This document shows positions 8,790-17,156 of a DNA stretch of 64,000 nucleotides, one piece after another. Positions within the stretch are counted from its first letter, which is position 1. Each line of letters starts with the position of its first letter. Made by a program: the position numbers and the translations under genes. Source of the DNA: Prevotella vespertina (lineage in GTDB: Bacteria > Bacteroidota > Bacteroidia > Bacteroidales > Bacteroidaceae); NCBI RefSeq assembly GCF_009728485.1, contig NZ_VVIQ01000003.1, positions 186,001 to 250,000 on the forward strand. The letters run 5' to 3'. The notes beneath the pieces were generated by a model. It did no database searches. It was not told the DNA's origin and saw only the letters and a list, made by a program, of their open reading frames with translations.

Positions 8790-9314
8790 ATGTCACAGGC
8801 ACAATTCAAAACAAATATCCCTTTCGAGACATGGGATCTAGACTTACTTGTTGATTACGTATTGAAGTTTCATCATCGTAACACACGTAAATATGGTAAT
8901 GAACTATTAGAGAGACTGAACCAATTAGCAGCTAATCACCCCGAATTAGATCGTGTTGTAGATCATTTCCGTAATAGTATTGCAGACTTAGACTTGCATT
9001 GCCAGAAAGAAGAGAACGTACTCTATCCTTTCATCCTAGAGCTTTTCAATGCAGCAGAATTGGGTCAGGAGCACGCTCCATTCCACTGTGGTTCCATCCA
9101 ATTCCCTATCAATGCAATGATGGCTGACCATAGTGATGAGATTGAACGACACGATCGCATTGCAGAACTGACTAATAACTACACAGCCCCAGAAGGTGCA
9201 GAACCTGAATATGTAAAGGCTTTAGCAGACTTAAAACAGTTCCGCAATTATCTCTTGGAACATATCTATGTGGAAAACGAAGTGATATTCCCGAGAGCAT
9301 TAGCTATAGAATAA
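8790..9314 (+). CDS. Hemerythrin-domain protein, RIC/YtfE-like
   Basis: A 174-residue four-helix diiron protein. The metal-ligand pattern is visible as H-H-R-N near residue 29, H-C-Q-K-E-E-N-V-L-Y-P near 70, M-M-A-D-H-S-D-E near 110 and H-I-Y-V-E-N-E-V-I-F-P near 158. These match the His and Glu ligands of the repair-of-iron-centres family. The N-terminal ScdA_N/DUF542 domain with its CP motif is absent, so this is the short form. It probably repairs Fe-S clusters after nitrosative or oxidative damage (family knowledge). It is followed 23 bases later by a DUF488 gene in the same operon and is divergent from a Crp-type regulator. Confidence 0.85.
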   Translation: MSQAQFKTNIPFETWDLDLLVDYVLKFHHRNTRKYGNELLERLNQLAANHPELDRVVDHFRNSIADLDLHCQKEENVLYPFILELFNAAELGQEHAPFHCGSIQFPINAMMADHSDEIERHDRIAELTNNYTAPEGAEPEYVKALADLKQFRNYLLEHIYVENEVIFPRALAIE

Positions 9315-9336
9315 GGTTTAAATGGAGAACTAGATT

Positions 9337-9678
9337 ATGAAACTAAAACGTGTTTATTTGCCGGCAGAAGAAACCGATGGTTATCGAATACTCGTAGACC
9401 GATTGTGGCCAAGAGGTATTAGTAAAGAGAAAGCGAAGATTGACCTTTGGCTGAAAGAGGTTGCTCCGAGCAATGAATTACGTAAGTGGTTCGGGCATGA
9501 CCCAGAGCGTTTCAACGAGTTTACCGAGCGTTACAAAGCAGAGTTACAAGCATCTGGCGCATTGGAGGAGTTACATCAAGCTATCCAAGAACATCCTAAT
9601 GCAACACTACTTTATGCAGCACATGACGAGCAACATAACAACGCCATCGTCCTGCAAGAACTACTCGAAACGAAATAA
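9337..9678 (+). CDS. DUF488-family protein
   Basis: A 113-residue protein with the DUF488 signature D-R-L-W-P-R-G (about residues 21-27), W-F-G-H-D-P (about 51-56) and a C-terminal L-L-Y-A-A-H-D segment. The biochemical function of the family is not established. It lies 23 bases downstream of the hemerythrin gene and probably shares its promoter. It is a complete, typical-length member. Confidence 0.85.
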   Translation: MKLKRVYLPAEETDGYRILVDRLWPRGISKEKAKIDLWLKEVAPSNELRKWFGHDPERFNEFTERYKAELQASGALEELHQAIQEHPNATLLYAAHDEQHNNAIVLQELLETK

Positions 9679-9684
9679 ATAAAC

Positions 9685-9713
9685 ACAGGAACAGATATTA
9701 TTGTCTGCTCCTG
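9685..9713 (+). terminator. Terminator of the hemerythrin-DUF488 operon
   Basis: The hairpin CAGGAACAGA / TCTGCTCCTG has one mismatch. The remaining gap 9714-10194 has no supportable ORF. It contains a CCATAATG / CATTATGG inverted pair (about 10090-10097 and 10148-10155) in front of the heat-shock gene, a possible regulator site. Confidence 0.55.
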
Positions 9714-10203
9714 CGTTGCTTTATACACTATCCTAATAGTGAATAAAGCAGTATCTTAACATTTAACGTATTAAAGGAAAGCACATAGCTCCCTCTTTAC
9801 TTCATGTTTCTAGATTATGATTTCTTATGAAGATAGCATTTATTCCACTACAAAAACATAGTTTGTAAGCCTACAGAATAAATTACAAACTAACTTGGTT
9901 TACCAACATTTATATGAAACTGAAGTAATAGTTGCAAGAAAGGAGAATACCTTTCTCACATAGGAATAGAACACCCATATATTATAAAAATAGATTAGCT
10001 TCACTCATATTTAGTTGTATCTCAAGGTTAAAAGACCTCCATTAAAAGAGATTCACATTACAAAATAGAAAAGAATATATACTTTCAAGCCATAATGTCA
10101 GTATATGCAGTCATCTTGTCACACATAATCCCTTGGTATGCTCCTTGCATTATGGTCAGTACAAAAACGATAATAATAACATAAAGTAAAGGAGATGAAA
10201 GAT

Positions 10204-10611
10204 ATGTATAGAAATTCATGGTTACCAGAAGTTTTCAATGACTTTTTGAATACAGCAAATATGCCTAAGACAAATGCAACAGCACCAGCTATCAACGTAC
10301 TGGAGTCTGAAAAGGAATATACAGTGGAGCTTGCAGCACCAGGACTAAGCAAGGAGGATTTCGATGTAAACATCAATAGTGATGGTGACTTAACCATTAA
10401 GATGGAGAAGAAAGCCGAGGAGCAAGAGAAGAAAGGTCATTACTTGCGTCGTGAGTTTGCTTACAGCAAGTATGAGCAGACACTGATCTTGCCAGATGAT
10501 GTACAAAAGGAGCATATCGCAGCACGTGTTAATAATGGTGTGTTGACGGTTGTTTTGCCTAAGATTCAGGTTCAAGAGCAGAAGGTTGCAAGGCAGATTG
10601 CTGTAGACTAA
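10204..10611 (+). CDS. Hsp20/alpha-crystallin small heat-shock protein
   Basis: A 135-residue small chaperone that holds unfolding proteins. An alpha-crystallin domain spans about residues 28-125, with the closing signature V-N-N-G-V-L-T-V-V-L-P-K followed by the C-terminal I-x-V-type tail. I chose the second ATG (10204) because AAGGAG at 10189-10194 sits 9 bases before it but directly abuts the upstream ATG at 10195. It is a monocistronic unit with a strong terminator. Confidence 0.9.
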   Translation: MYRNSWLPEVFNDFLNTANMPKTNATAPAINVLESEKEYTVELAAPGLSKEDFDVNINSDGDLTIKMEKKAEEQEKKGHYLRREFAYSKYEQTLILPDDVQKEHIAARVNNGVLTVVLPKIQVQEQKVARQIAVD

Positions 10612-10696
10612 AGATTTGAGAGACTTTGAGGTAAAAGTCTAGTTGTCTAGTTATTGATGAAAGAAGGATTATACTGAATTGAATAAATTGTGATGT

Positions 10697-10733
10697 TAAA
10701 AGCCCCAAGTACGCTTGTACTCGGGGCTTTTTC
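10697..10733 (+). terminator. Terminator of the hsp20 gene
   Basis: A GC-rich stem AGCCCCAAGTAC / GTACTCGGGGCT with a 4-base loop, followed by TTTTT. Confidence 0.85.
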
Positions 10734-10777
10734 GTATTCTAACACTTAGTTGCTCTAAGCGTTTTATATGATTTCAA

Positions 10778-11215
10778 TTACTTTCTGTCATCGATGTTAT
10801 CACCCTCAGTAGGCTTCATATCCTCTTCAAAGTTGGTTTCTCCTGCCTTTACAAGGATCTCGTACCACTGAAGAAGTTTCTTGATATCGCTGTTGTGAAC
10901 GCGGTCACGATCGAAGTTAGGAAGCACCTCTCCAAAGTAAGCCTGTAGCTCCTTTGCAGATGCCTTACGCCAATTAAGGGAAGCAACTTTGCCATTCTCT
11001 TTATCACGCAACTTAGTCAATATTTCGCCCAATGGCACATCCTCGCTATCAGTGAACATTGCAATATCAGCAAGACTGGTTACTCTGTCGGTAGCAAAAG
11101 CTGGTTGACGCTTGTGCGTCTCATCGAGTGATTCAACGATAAGATTCGATTTACCACGGCTAACCAACTTATAGAGTCCTGGTTTGCCTGCAATTGAAAG
11201 AATTGTCTGTAACAT
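10778..11215 (-). CDS. DUF5606-type conserved Bacteroidetes protein
   Basis: A 145-residue soluble protein that begins L-Q-T-I-L-S-I-A-G-K-P-G-L-Y-K-L, the pattern of DUF5606 proteins found next to coaE in Bacteroidales. A small beta-barrel-like N-terminal half is followed by a helical segment and an acidic tail. The function is unknown. It is the last gene of the minus-strand yajC-ybbR-coaE cluster, 55 bases after coaE. Confidence 0.75.
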   Translation of the reverse strand: MLQTILSIAGKPGLYKLVSRGKSNLIVESLDETHKRQPAFATDRVTSLADIAMFTDSEDVPLGEILTKLRDKENGKVASLNWRKASAKELQAYFGEVLPNFDRDRVHNSDIKKLLQWYEILVKAGETNFEEDMKPTEGDNIDDRK

Positions 11216-11270
11216 TTTCTTATAAATTGTTTATTGTTAAATTATTCTGAATTAATAACTCTCTTTATTC

Positions 11271-11849
11271 TTAGGAATGGTTCTCTGTGGAAGATAGTTG
11301 TGTGAGCAGGGAGTCTATCTGCTGGTCTAATGATTGTATTCCATCATTGATAATTTCATAATCACTACGCTTCAAGACTTCTTCTTGCGGTAATTGTCGG
11401 TTTATCCAATCGAGAGTTTTCTCTCTGCTGATAACATCCCTTTGCATAACACGTTGTATGCGCACTTCTATCGGAGCAGTGACACATACCACCTTATCTA
11501 TATGTGTGCGCTCGTAGAAACGACTATCAAAGAGAATGGCACTCTCTATCCACGACATTCCTGATTGTTCGAAATCACGTGCAACGGCAGGATGAATGAT
11601 ATTATTAACAGCTTGTACATGGGCATCATCACGAAGGAGATAATCGGCAAGAACAGCTTTCTGCAATATACCTTCTTTATATACATGCTCGCCAACTAAC
11701 AGCTTTAGATTCTTTTGCAACTGAATCGAAGTGCGCATGAGTAGCTTAGCATGGGCATCACAATCGTATACCTTTATACCACGCATAGCTAATATTTGGC
11801 ACACATAGGACTTACCACTACCAATACCACCTGTTATTGCAATAATCAT
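11271..11849 (-). CDS. coaE: Dephospho-CoA kinase
   Basis: Catalyses the last step of coenzyme A synthesis, ATP-dependent phosphorylation of dephospho-CoA. At 192 residues it is normal length. A Walker A motif G-G-I-G-S-G-K-S is at residues 7-14, D-C-D-A near 30 is the CoA-kinase DxD region, and a lid region rich in Arg (I-Q-R-V-M-Q-R-D) is near 132-139. It overlaps the upstream YbbR-like gene by 4 bases (start within ATGA), implying translational coupling. Confidence 0.95.
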   Translation of the reverse strand: MIIAITGGIGSGKSYVCQILAMRGIKVYDCDAHAKLLMRTSIQLQKNLKLLVGEHVYKEGILQKAVLADYLLRDDAHVQAVNNIIHPAVARDFEQSGMSWIESAILFDSRFYERTHIDKVVCVTAPIEVRIQRVMQRDVISREKTLDWINRQLPQEEVLKRSDYEIINDGIQSLDQQIDSLLTQLSSTENHS

Positions 11850-12859
11850 CGCTGCTCAATTAAATAATCAACAGTATTGACTGACGGACGAACATTTCGA
11901 ACACCATTAGGAGTATTGAGGATATATAAGCGGCATTTGTCCGAATGAGTAGATTCTATATCCTTATAATTAACGACAATGCGGAAGTCTACGGGCAGTA
12001 ATTCCTTTGTCTCTGCATTCTTCGGCATACTACGCATACGATATGCACCAACGACAAAGCGAACCTTTACCTTACTTGGGAATGTACGCATTACCTTGTC
12101 TTCTGGCATGTTGATAGCCTCTATTGGTACTTCAACGCTTTCTTCCGTAAGGACATCAGGGTAGAGTTTCATCTTCACTTTCGATGGTATGCACTTCGCA
12201 TTCGTGAACTTCCGAAGATCAATCGTCATCTCCTTCACGTCGGTAAAATTGGTAATATACTGACGTTTTGTATAGACCGTTTGAATACTGTCCAATACAT
12301 TCCTAGCGGCATAAACCTGTACACTATCGGGAACAAAGTCGACGTGTGCTAGATAATAATTCTTACCTGGCACTACCGTTCCTAATAAATGCACAGGAAC
12401 CTTCTTATGTTGTCCGAAATTGAATGAAAACGAGAGTTTTCCACCTTTGACCGAGGTTATCTTCGAGCTTTTAGCCAACTGAAGATAAATTTGTTTTTGA
12501 AGATCTGCGACAGAAATATCGCCCCGGCTGTGCCCATCAGTATAGAGCCTATAGTCTGCATAAATGGGGCGGAAAGCATCCTCTGCACCATAAGCAGCTA
12601 TCATATAGCCTTTATCGCGAACCGTAAAACGAACAACAGAATCAGGATCACTCGTAATAACAACATTACGAGGGACGTCTGCCATACGAAGTGGTATGCT
12701 AAACTCCCGCTCATAGGTTTCATTTAGCGTCATAATAAGCCAAAATCCACCACTTAATACAAGGAAGAACAAAAAAATCAGAAACTCCTTGTTGATGATT
12801 ATCGACAAGAAGCTTCTGAAGAGATTGAGTGTATGCAGCGATTTGCCTATCTTCATCAA
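11846..12859 (-). CDS. YbbR-like domain protein (CdaR-type)
   Basis: A 337-residue protein with a single N-terminal membrane helix (about residues 26-46) followed by an extracytoplasmic region with repeated YbbR-like beta domains. In Firmicutes, CdaR of this family regulates a diadenylate cyclase. In Bacteroidetes the protein sits between yajC and coaE and its role is not established. It overlaps coaE by 4 bases and lies 27 bases downstream of yajC. Confidence 0.75.
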   Translation of the reverse strand: MMKIGKSLHTLNLFRSFLSIIINKEFLIFLFFLVLSGGFWLIMTLNETYEREFSIPLRMADVPRNVVITSDPDSVVRFTVRDKGYMIAAYGAEDAFRPIYADYRLYTDGHSRGDISVADLQKQIYLQLAKSSKITSVKGGKLSFSFNFGQHKKVPVHLLGTVVPGKNYYLAHVDFVPDSVQVYAARNVLDSIQTVYTKRQYITNFTDVKEMTIDLRKFTNAKCIPSKVKMKLYPDVLTEESVEVPIEAINMPEDKVMRTFPSKVKVRFVVGAYRMRSMPKNAETKELLPVDFRIVVNYKDIESTHSDKCRLYILNTPNGVRNVRPSVNTVDYLIEQR

Positions 12860-12886
12860 ATAAATTACTCCTTTATGAGATCGTTT

Positions 12887-13216
12887 TTACTTTGACTGCC
12901 CCTGTTGTGAAGCCTGTACGCTAGCAAAGACGTAACCTTTATCTACGGTGATAACAACATTGTGTGCAATCTCTATGTCAACCTTATTAGTTGCCAAATC
13001 AATCTTCTTGACTGTACCGTAGATACCACCACCAGTAACAACAGTGTCACCTGCTTTCAATGCATTCTGGAAAGCACGAATTTCTTTCTGTTTCTTCTGT
13101 TGTGGGCGAATCATTAAGAACCACATGATGGCAAAGATTACTACCATCATAACTATCATCTGCCAACCACCACCACCTTGGGTAGGTTGTGCGGCTAAAA
13201 ACATAGCTGTATTCAT
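12887..13216 (-). CDS. yajC: Preprotein translocase subunit YajC
   Basis: An accessory subunit of the Sec translocon. It has 109 residues, an N-terminal segment with a G-G-G-G stretch, and a single membrane helix (about residues 20-37) followed by the signature M-I-R-P-Q-Q-K-K-Q-K. A cytoplasmic domain with G-D-T-V-V-T-G-G-G-I-Y-G follows. The family, length and order match. It heads the yajC-ybbR-coaE cluster. Confidence 0.95.
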   Translation of the reverse strand: MNTAMFLAAQPTQGGGGWQMIVMMVVIFAIMWFLMIRPQQKKQKEIRAFQNALKAGDTVVTGGGIYGTVKKIDLATNKVDIEIAHNVVITVDKGYVFASVQASQQGQSK

Positions 13217-13312
13217 TTTATCTATTTATTACTTTTATTGTACTATTAAAAAATGTTTGTCTACATGAAGCTTACTTTTCCGAAGAAGAACTCCATACAT
13301 AAAACAAATTGA

Positions 13313-14386
13313 TTATTCAATATTCTCTTGTGGAGCATCAGGCTGCGTGCGACTAGCAATGCGCTGAGCCGATGTCTGCGCAATCGTTGGGCGACGTCCC
13401 TCTCGACGGGGAGCATTGTTCCGCTGATTATCTACATAGGCACGACGAGGACGTGGTTCTGGCATTACCTTCATCATCTTACCCGTCTGAATAAGATGGC
13501 GTGCAATAGCATCAAGCATTCCATTAATGTATCCGCCACTTCGTGGAGTGCTATACAACTTAGCTAAGTCAACATACTCATTGATGGTCACTGTCGCTGG
13601 AATATTAGGGAATGTCAACATCTCCGCAATAGCTATTTGCATGATAACAACATCCATATAAGCCAGACGAGAGAAGTCCCAGTTACGACTAGACTCACTC
13701 ATATAACGTTGATATTCATCAGCATTAAGAATAGTAGAACGGAATAGCTTAATAGCGAACTCACGATCATCCTCTTCTCTATATTCCTTCAAGAGTTCTT
13801 GATCTGCCTTATTTTCTGGGTCAAAACGCTTAATCGTTTTAAGAACAAAGGTATCAACAATCTCTTTATCATCATTCCAATAAAGACTCTTCTCCTCTAG
13901 AACTGCATCTAAGTCTGCGTTCTCTTGTATCAAAGTACGATAGATTTTACGCCAAACCTCACGATCTACATCATACGAATCCTCTTCGTTCACCATATAC
14001 TCTTGGTAGATTGTACTCTGCTCTATCTGATCACAAAGTTTACGTACAATCTCCATATCATCCTCCCAACGATGTTTCTGAGTTTCCATGAAACTATTGA
14101 GTTGCTTATTCTCCTCTAGCTGTACCGCAAACTTATTATAAGCAAAGCGCTGAGAAGGAGCCTCTGTTCCTTCACGTGTAGCACGATTAGCATTTATCTC
14201 CACGCGATGGCGCTCCTCTTGCGTGATAGATACAATTAAAGCCAAGAGGTAATTGTAGAGATCATACGCTTTTGCTAAACTGAAAAGCAATTCTTTCTCT
14301 GCATTGTCCATATTCCTGTTACCGTTCTGATAGTATGCATAGGTTAACTGGACAATCTTAATTCTAATTAATTCCCTATTGATCAT
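13313..14386 (-). CDS. nusB: Transcription antitermination factor NusB, long form
   Basis: A 357-residue protein. The ~310-residue core is the long Bacteroidetes NusB, whose canonical domain lies about residues 205-310, with the A-x-A-E-M-L-T-F-P-N-I-P-A-T-V-T-I-N-E-Y-V-D-L-A-K segment. The N-terminal ~200 residues are a helical extension, and the last ~40 residues are basic and disordered. It binds boxA RNA with NusE/S10 in rRNA antitermination (family knowledge). It has its own -7 element at 14430-14437. Confidence 0.9.
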   Translation of the reverse strand: MINRELIRIKIVQLTYAYYQNGNRNMDNAEKELLFSLAKAYDLYNYLLALIVSITQEERHRVEINANRATREGTEAPSQRFAYNKFAVQLEENKQLNSFMETQKHRWEDDMEIVRKLCDQIEQSTIYQEYMVNEEDSYDVDREVWRKIYRTLIQENADLDAVLEEKSLYWNDDKEIVDTFVLKTIKRFDPENKADQELLKEYREEDDREFAIKLFRSTILNADEYQRYMSESSRNWDFSRLAYMDVVIMQIAIAEMLTFPNIPATVTINEYVDLAKLYSTPRSGGYINGMLDAIARHLIQTGKMMKVMPEPRPRRAYVDNQRNNAPRREGRRPTIAQTSAQRIASRTQPDAPQENIE

Positions 14387-14429
14387 TGTCTATTCTAAAA
14401 GATTGTGTTTCTATTGAATTCTTTAACGT

Positions 14430-14437
14430 TGCAAATA
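14430..14437 (-). promoter_or_regulatory. -7 element for nusB
   Basis: TATATTTG on the minus strand, 43 bases before the start codon. Confidence 0.6.
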
Positions 14438-14522
14438 TAGGAAAATTCCTTTGCACATGCAAACAAAACTTTCTTTTTCTATGTTTTTTAAGACAATACT
14501 TGTGTAGTCCAGCGAAAAGAGG

Positions 14523-14530
14523 TAACTTTG
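14523..14530 (+). promoter_or_regulatory. -7 element for rplY
   Basis: TAACTTTG on the plus strand. It implies an rplY leader of about 113 bases, long enough for ribosomal-protein autoregulation, though no fold is obvious to me. Confidence 0.55.
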
Positions 14531-14649
14531 CAGCGCTTTCTGCAAATTGAGAAAGAGGTATTAAAAGTTCTATAAAGACTTCGTTCTCCATATTTCTCAG
14601 TGTGTGATGGCGAATTAACGTTCATATTAATTTAGAGTAACACAAAGTT

Positions 14650-15255
14650 ATGAAAGAAATTAAAGTAGCAGGTCAGAAGCGTACAGACCTTGGAAAGAAA
14701 GCTTCAAAGCAACTTCGTAAGGAAGGTTTAGTTCCTTGTAACCTTTATGGTGAGGCACAGAAAGACGGCAAGCCATTGGCATTGTCATTCACTGCTTCAA
14801 TGGCAGAACTCCGCAAGTTGGTTTACACTCCACACATCTATGTTGTAGAGTTGGTTATTGACGGCGAGAGACACACAGCTGTTCTTAAGGAACTCCAGTT
14901 CCATCCAGTAACAGATGCTTTGCTTCACGTAGACTTCTATGAAGTAAACGACCAGAAGCCTATCGTTATGGGCGTACCAGTTAAGCTCGTTGGTTTAGCA
15001 CAGGGTGTACGTGATGGTGGACGTATGAACATGTCTATTCGTAAGATCAATGTTAAGGCTCCTTATCAGCAGATTCCAGAGCACCTCGACATCAACGTTA
15101 CTCATCTTAACCTCGGTAAGAGTATTAAGGTTGGTGAATTAAGCTTCGAAGGTCTCGAATTAATAACTCCAAAGGAAGTTGTAGTTTGCTCAATCAAGGC
15201 TACACGTAACTCTATCCAGGCTGCTGCTGCAGCTGCTGCAGCTGAGGCTGAGTAA
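14650..15255 (+). CDS. rplY: 50S ribosomal protein L25/general stress protein Ctc
   Basis: A 201-residue 5S rRNA-binding protein of the two-domain CTC type, longer than E. coli L25. The N-terminal L25 domain shows G[19 protein letters not shown]. The C-terminal TL5 domain includes [15 protein letters not shown]. The protein ends in a run of alanines and glutamates encoded by a GCT/GCA-rich stretch. It is followed 19 bases later by pth, a common pairing. Confidence 0.95.
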   Translation: MKEIKVAGQKRTDLGKKASKQLRKEGLVPCNLYGEAQKDGKPLALSFTASMAELRKLVYTPHIYVVELVIDGERHTAVLKELQFHPVTDALLHVDFYEVNDQKPIVMGVPVKLVGLAQGVRDGGRMNMSIRKINVKAPYQQIPEHLDINVTHLNLGKSIKVGELSFEGLELITPKEVVVCSIKATRNSIQAAAAAAAAEAE

Positions 15256-15274
15256 TCTTAACAAGATACGACAA

Positions 15275-15847
15275 TTGGATAAGTATTTAATTTGTGGACT
15301 AGGCAACCCAGGTCATGAATACGAGGGAACTAGGCACAACACAGGATTTATGGTATTGGACGCTTTCGCTAAAGCGTCCAATATTGTTTTTGAGGACAAA
15401 CGCTATGGCTTCATAGCAGAAACTACTATTAAAGGGCGGAAAATCATCCTTCTCAAGCCTACAACATTCATGAATCTATCAGGGAATGCTGTTCGTTATT
15501 GGCTGAATAAGGAGAATATTGACCAAAGTCGACTACTCGTTATTTCCGACGATGTCGCTTTACCATTAGGTGCTTTTCGCTTAAAAGGGAATGGATCAAA
15601 TGGTGGGCACAATGGCTTGGGGCATATTCAACAACTCATCGGACAAAATTATGCACGATTACGCATGGGTGTTGGCAACGATTACCCACGTGGAGGTCAA
15701 ATAGACTGGGTACTTGGGCATTATTCAGAAGATGATATGAAAGTCCTTCAACCTGCGATTGATTTAGGTGTAGATATCATCAAGAGTTTTGTTTTAGCAG
15801 GCTTAGATATCACCATGAATCAATTTAACAAACTCGGTAAGAAGTAA
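15275..15847 (+). CDS. pth: Peptidyl-tRNA hydrolase
   Basis: Releases tRNA from peptidyl-tRNA. It has 190 residues with the family motifs L-G-N-P-G (about 9-13), the catalytic His in R-H-N-T-G-F (about 20-25), F-M-N-L-S-G (about 66-71) and D-D near 92. The start used is TTG at 15275. No in-frame ATG gives the conserved N-terminus, and the usual K-Y-L-I-C-G-L-G begins two codons later. It lies 19 bases after rplY, and its stop is 20 bases before the Hsp15-like gene. Confidence 0.95.
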   Translation: MDKYLICGLGNPGHEYEGTRHNTGFMVLDAFAKASNIVFEDKRYGFIAETTIKGRKIILLKPTTFMNLSGNAVRYWLNKENIDQSRLLVISDDVALPLGAFRLKGNGSNGGHNGLGHIQQLIGQNYARLRMGVGNDYPRGGQIDWVLGHYSEDDMKVLQPAIDLGVDIIKSFVLAGLDITMNQFNKLGKK

Positions 15848-15867
15848 CACAACTACTAAAAGATGAC

Positions 15868-16281
15868 ATGAACGACGTTGCAAGAATAGATAAATGGCTC
15901 TGGGCTGCACGCATCTTTAAAACTCGCTCCATTGCAGCAGACGCCTGTAAGAATGGTCGTGTGACGATTAAGGGCGTAAACGTAAAGCCTTCTCACACTA
16001 TCAAAGTGGGTGAAGTTGTAAGCGTAAAGAAGCCTCCTATCACCTATTCGTTTAAGGTTCTTAAAACCATCGAACAGCGCGTTGGAGCAAAACTTATCCC
16101 CGAAGTATATGAGAATGTCACCGAGGCAAAGCAATACGAACTACTTGAGATGAGTCGTATCAGTGGTTTCGTTGACAGAGCGCGAGGTACTGGTCGCCCC
16201 ACTAAGAAAGACCGTCGACAGATAGATGCCTTCATCGATCCTTCAATGTTCGGCTTCGATGATGATGAGGAGGACGAGTAA
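15868..16281 (+). CDS. Hsp15-like S4-domain RNA-binding protein
   Basis: A 137-residue protein with an S4 RNA-binding domain at the N-terminus (R-I-D-K-W-L-W-A-A-R-I-F-K-T-R-S, residues 5-20, and G-R-V-T-I-K-G). It matches the HslR/Hsp15 family that recycles stalled 50S-nascent-chain complexes. The C-terminus is basic, then acidic (D-D-D-E-E-D-E). It is third in the rplY-pth operon and is followed by a terminator. Confidence 0.85.
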   Translation: MNDVARIDKWLWAARIFKTRSIAADACKNGRVTIKGVNVKPSHTIKVGEVVSVKKPPITYSFKVLKTIEQRVGAKLIPEVYENVTEAKQYELLEMSRISGFVDRARGTGRPTKKDRRQIDAFIDPSMFGFDDDEEDE

Positions 16282-16286
16282 CAATA

Positions 16287-16312
16287 GGGACAGACGCCAT
16301 CGTCTGTCCCTA
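16287..16312 (+). terminator. Terminator of the rplY-pth-Hsp15 operon
   Basis: AGGGACAGACG pairs with CGTCTGTCCCT around a 4-base loop. Confidence 0.7.
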
Positions 16313-16356
16313 CTTTGTGGCATTTCACCAGCCTATCCTAACTAGCTTCCGTTAGG

Positions 16357-16456
16357 CACATCCCCTCCTTTGGAGGGGCTTGGGGAGGCTTCCTACCCTG
16401 CTTGTGGTCCAGGGTGATCTTCACTCCCCTCTCCATTCGGAGAGGGGGCGGGGGTG
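16357..16456. repeat. Two REP-like G/C palindromes
   Basis: Palindromes of the CCCCTCC.TTTGG.AGGGG (about 16364-16386) and CCCCTCTCC.ATTC.GGAGAGGGG (about 16430-16451) types. The second lies inside the HU-like reading frame. Equivalent elements occur at 22838, 23760, 33547, 54690 and 54808. Confidence 0.55.
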
Positions 16457-16878
16457 AGGCTTTTTTTATCCTCCCCTTTCCACTCTTCCCACTCAATATC
16501 AACATCCGCCAAGCCACGGGTGGAAACACGACCTTTGCCAGCACCACGATAACGGGTTTCGGGCAAGAAGCGGACACGAATACCACGAATCAACGTGGCA
16601 TTTACATCTTCAGGCTTATCGACACCGTTTTTCGTTGTCACGGCTGTGAAATAAAACGAACCGACCCCATCGAGCTTCACCGAGCGACCCTGTGCCATGA
16701 AGTCACCCAGTACACCACCCAAGGCTGTCAGTACCGCCCGCACATCGGCAGGGCTAACCGTCGATTCGGCTGCGATTCGTTTTGCTACTTGTTCGGTTGT
16801 TGCCGGACTTACCACTAGAACGGACTTAGGATACCATTTGCCGTTCACCTTCATTTGAGCTTTCTTATAGAATGCCAT
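16393..16878 (-). CDS. HU-like DNA-binding protein
   Basis: A 161-residue protein from the chosen start (the M-A-F-Y-K-K-A-Q start typical of the Bacteroidetes HU-related family). About the first 115 residues form an HU/IHF-like fold with V-K-L-D-G-V-G-S-F-Y-F-T-A as the characteristic arm-preceding segment. It probably binds DNA non-specifically. The last ~20 residues (S-L-T-P-A-P-S-P-N-G-E-G ...) are encoded by a REP-like palindrome, so the native stop may have been displaced by that element. A 4 x 22-bp tandem repeat occupies the promoter region. It lies just downstream of the DGR reverse transcriptase on the same strand. Confidence 0.75.
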   Translation of the reverse strand: MAFYKKAQMKVNGKWYPKSVLVVSPATTEQVAKRIAAESTVSPADVRAVLTALGGVLGDFMAQGRSVKLDGVGSFYFTAVTTKNGVDKPEDVNATLIRGIRVRFLPETRYRGAGKGRVSTRGLADVDIEWEEWKGEDKKSLTPAPSPNGEGSEDHPGPQAG

Positions 16879-16952
16879 AGGTAAAAGATTTTTACGCTGC
16901 AACACTGTTTTTATCAGTCATCATAACGAGTCGTACACCCGTGTTTTACGCC

Positions 16953-17040
16953 ATATACTTTCGTGGCTGACAATATATACTTTCGTGCCCCACGAAATGT
17001 ACTTTTGTGCCCCACAATATGTACTTTCGTCAAACTGCCG
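16953..17040. repeat. Four tandem 22-bp repeats upstream of the HU-like gene
   Basis: Units begin at 16953, 16975, 16997 and 17019, each starting AT(A/G)TACTTT(C/T)GT. Units 2 and 3 continue GCCCCAC. At the unit 2 boundary the sequence TTTCGTG-CCC-CACGAAA is a palindrome. The array lies between the RT stop and the HU-like start, in the presumed HU promoter. It has the form of a protein-binding array. Confidence 0.8.
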
Positions 17041-17156
17041 ATTTTCACAGCTTGCAGCAAGTTAATAATTAGATTTATAAGCTCCGCACAATTTGCGGAT
17101 TTTTCTTTACATTTTTCTCCTTTTAATTACTTTCCATAGGGATAAACTCAGTAACC

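Noticed and set aside
14376-14591. 71-codon minus-strand ORF upstream of nusB
   Set aside because: It spans the nusB -7 element and overlaps the nusB start; no protein-like features.
16953-17040. CRISPR array
   Set aside because: Four units of 22 bp with no unique spacers; a tandem repeat, not repeat-spacer structure, and no cas genes in the window.
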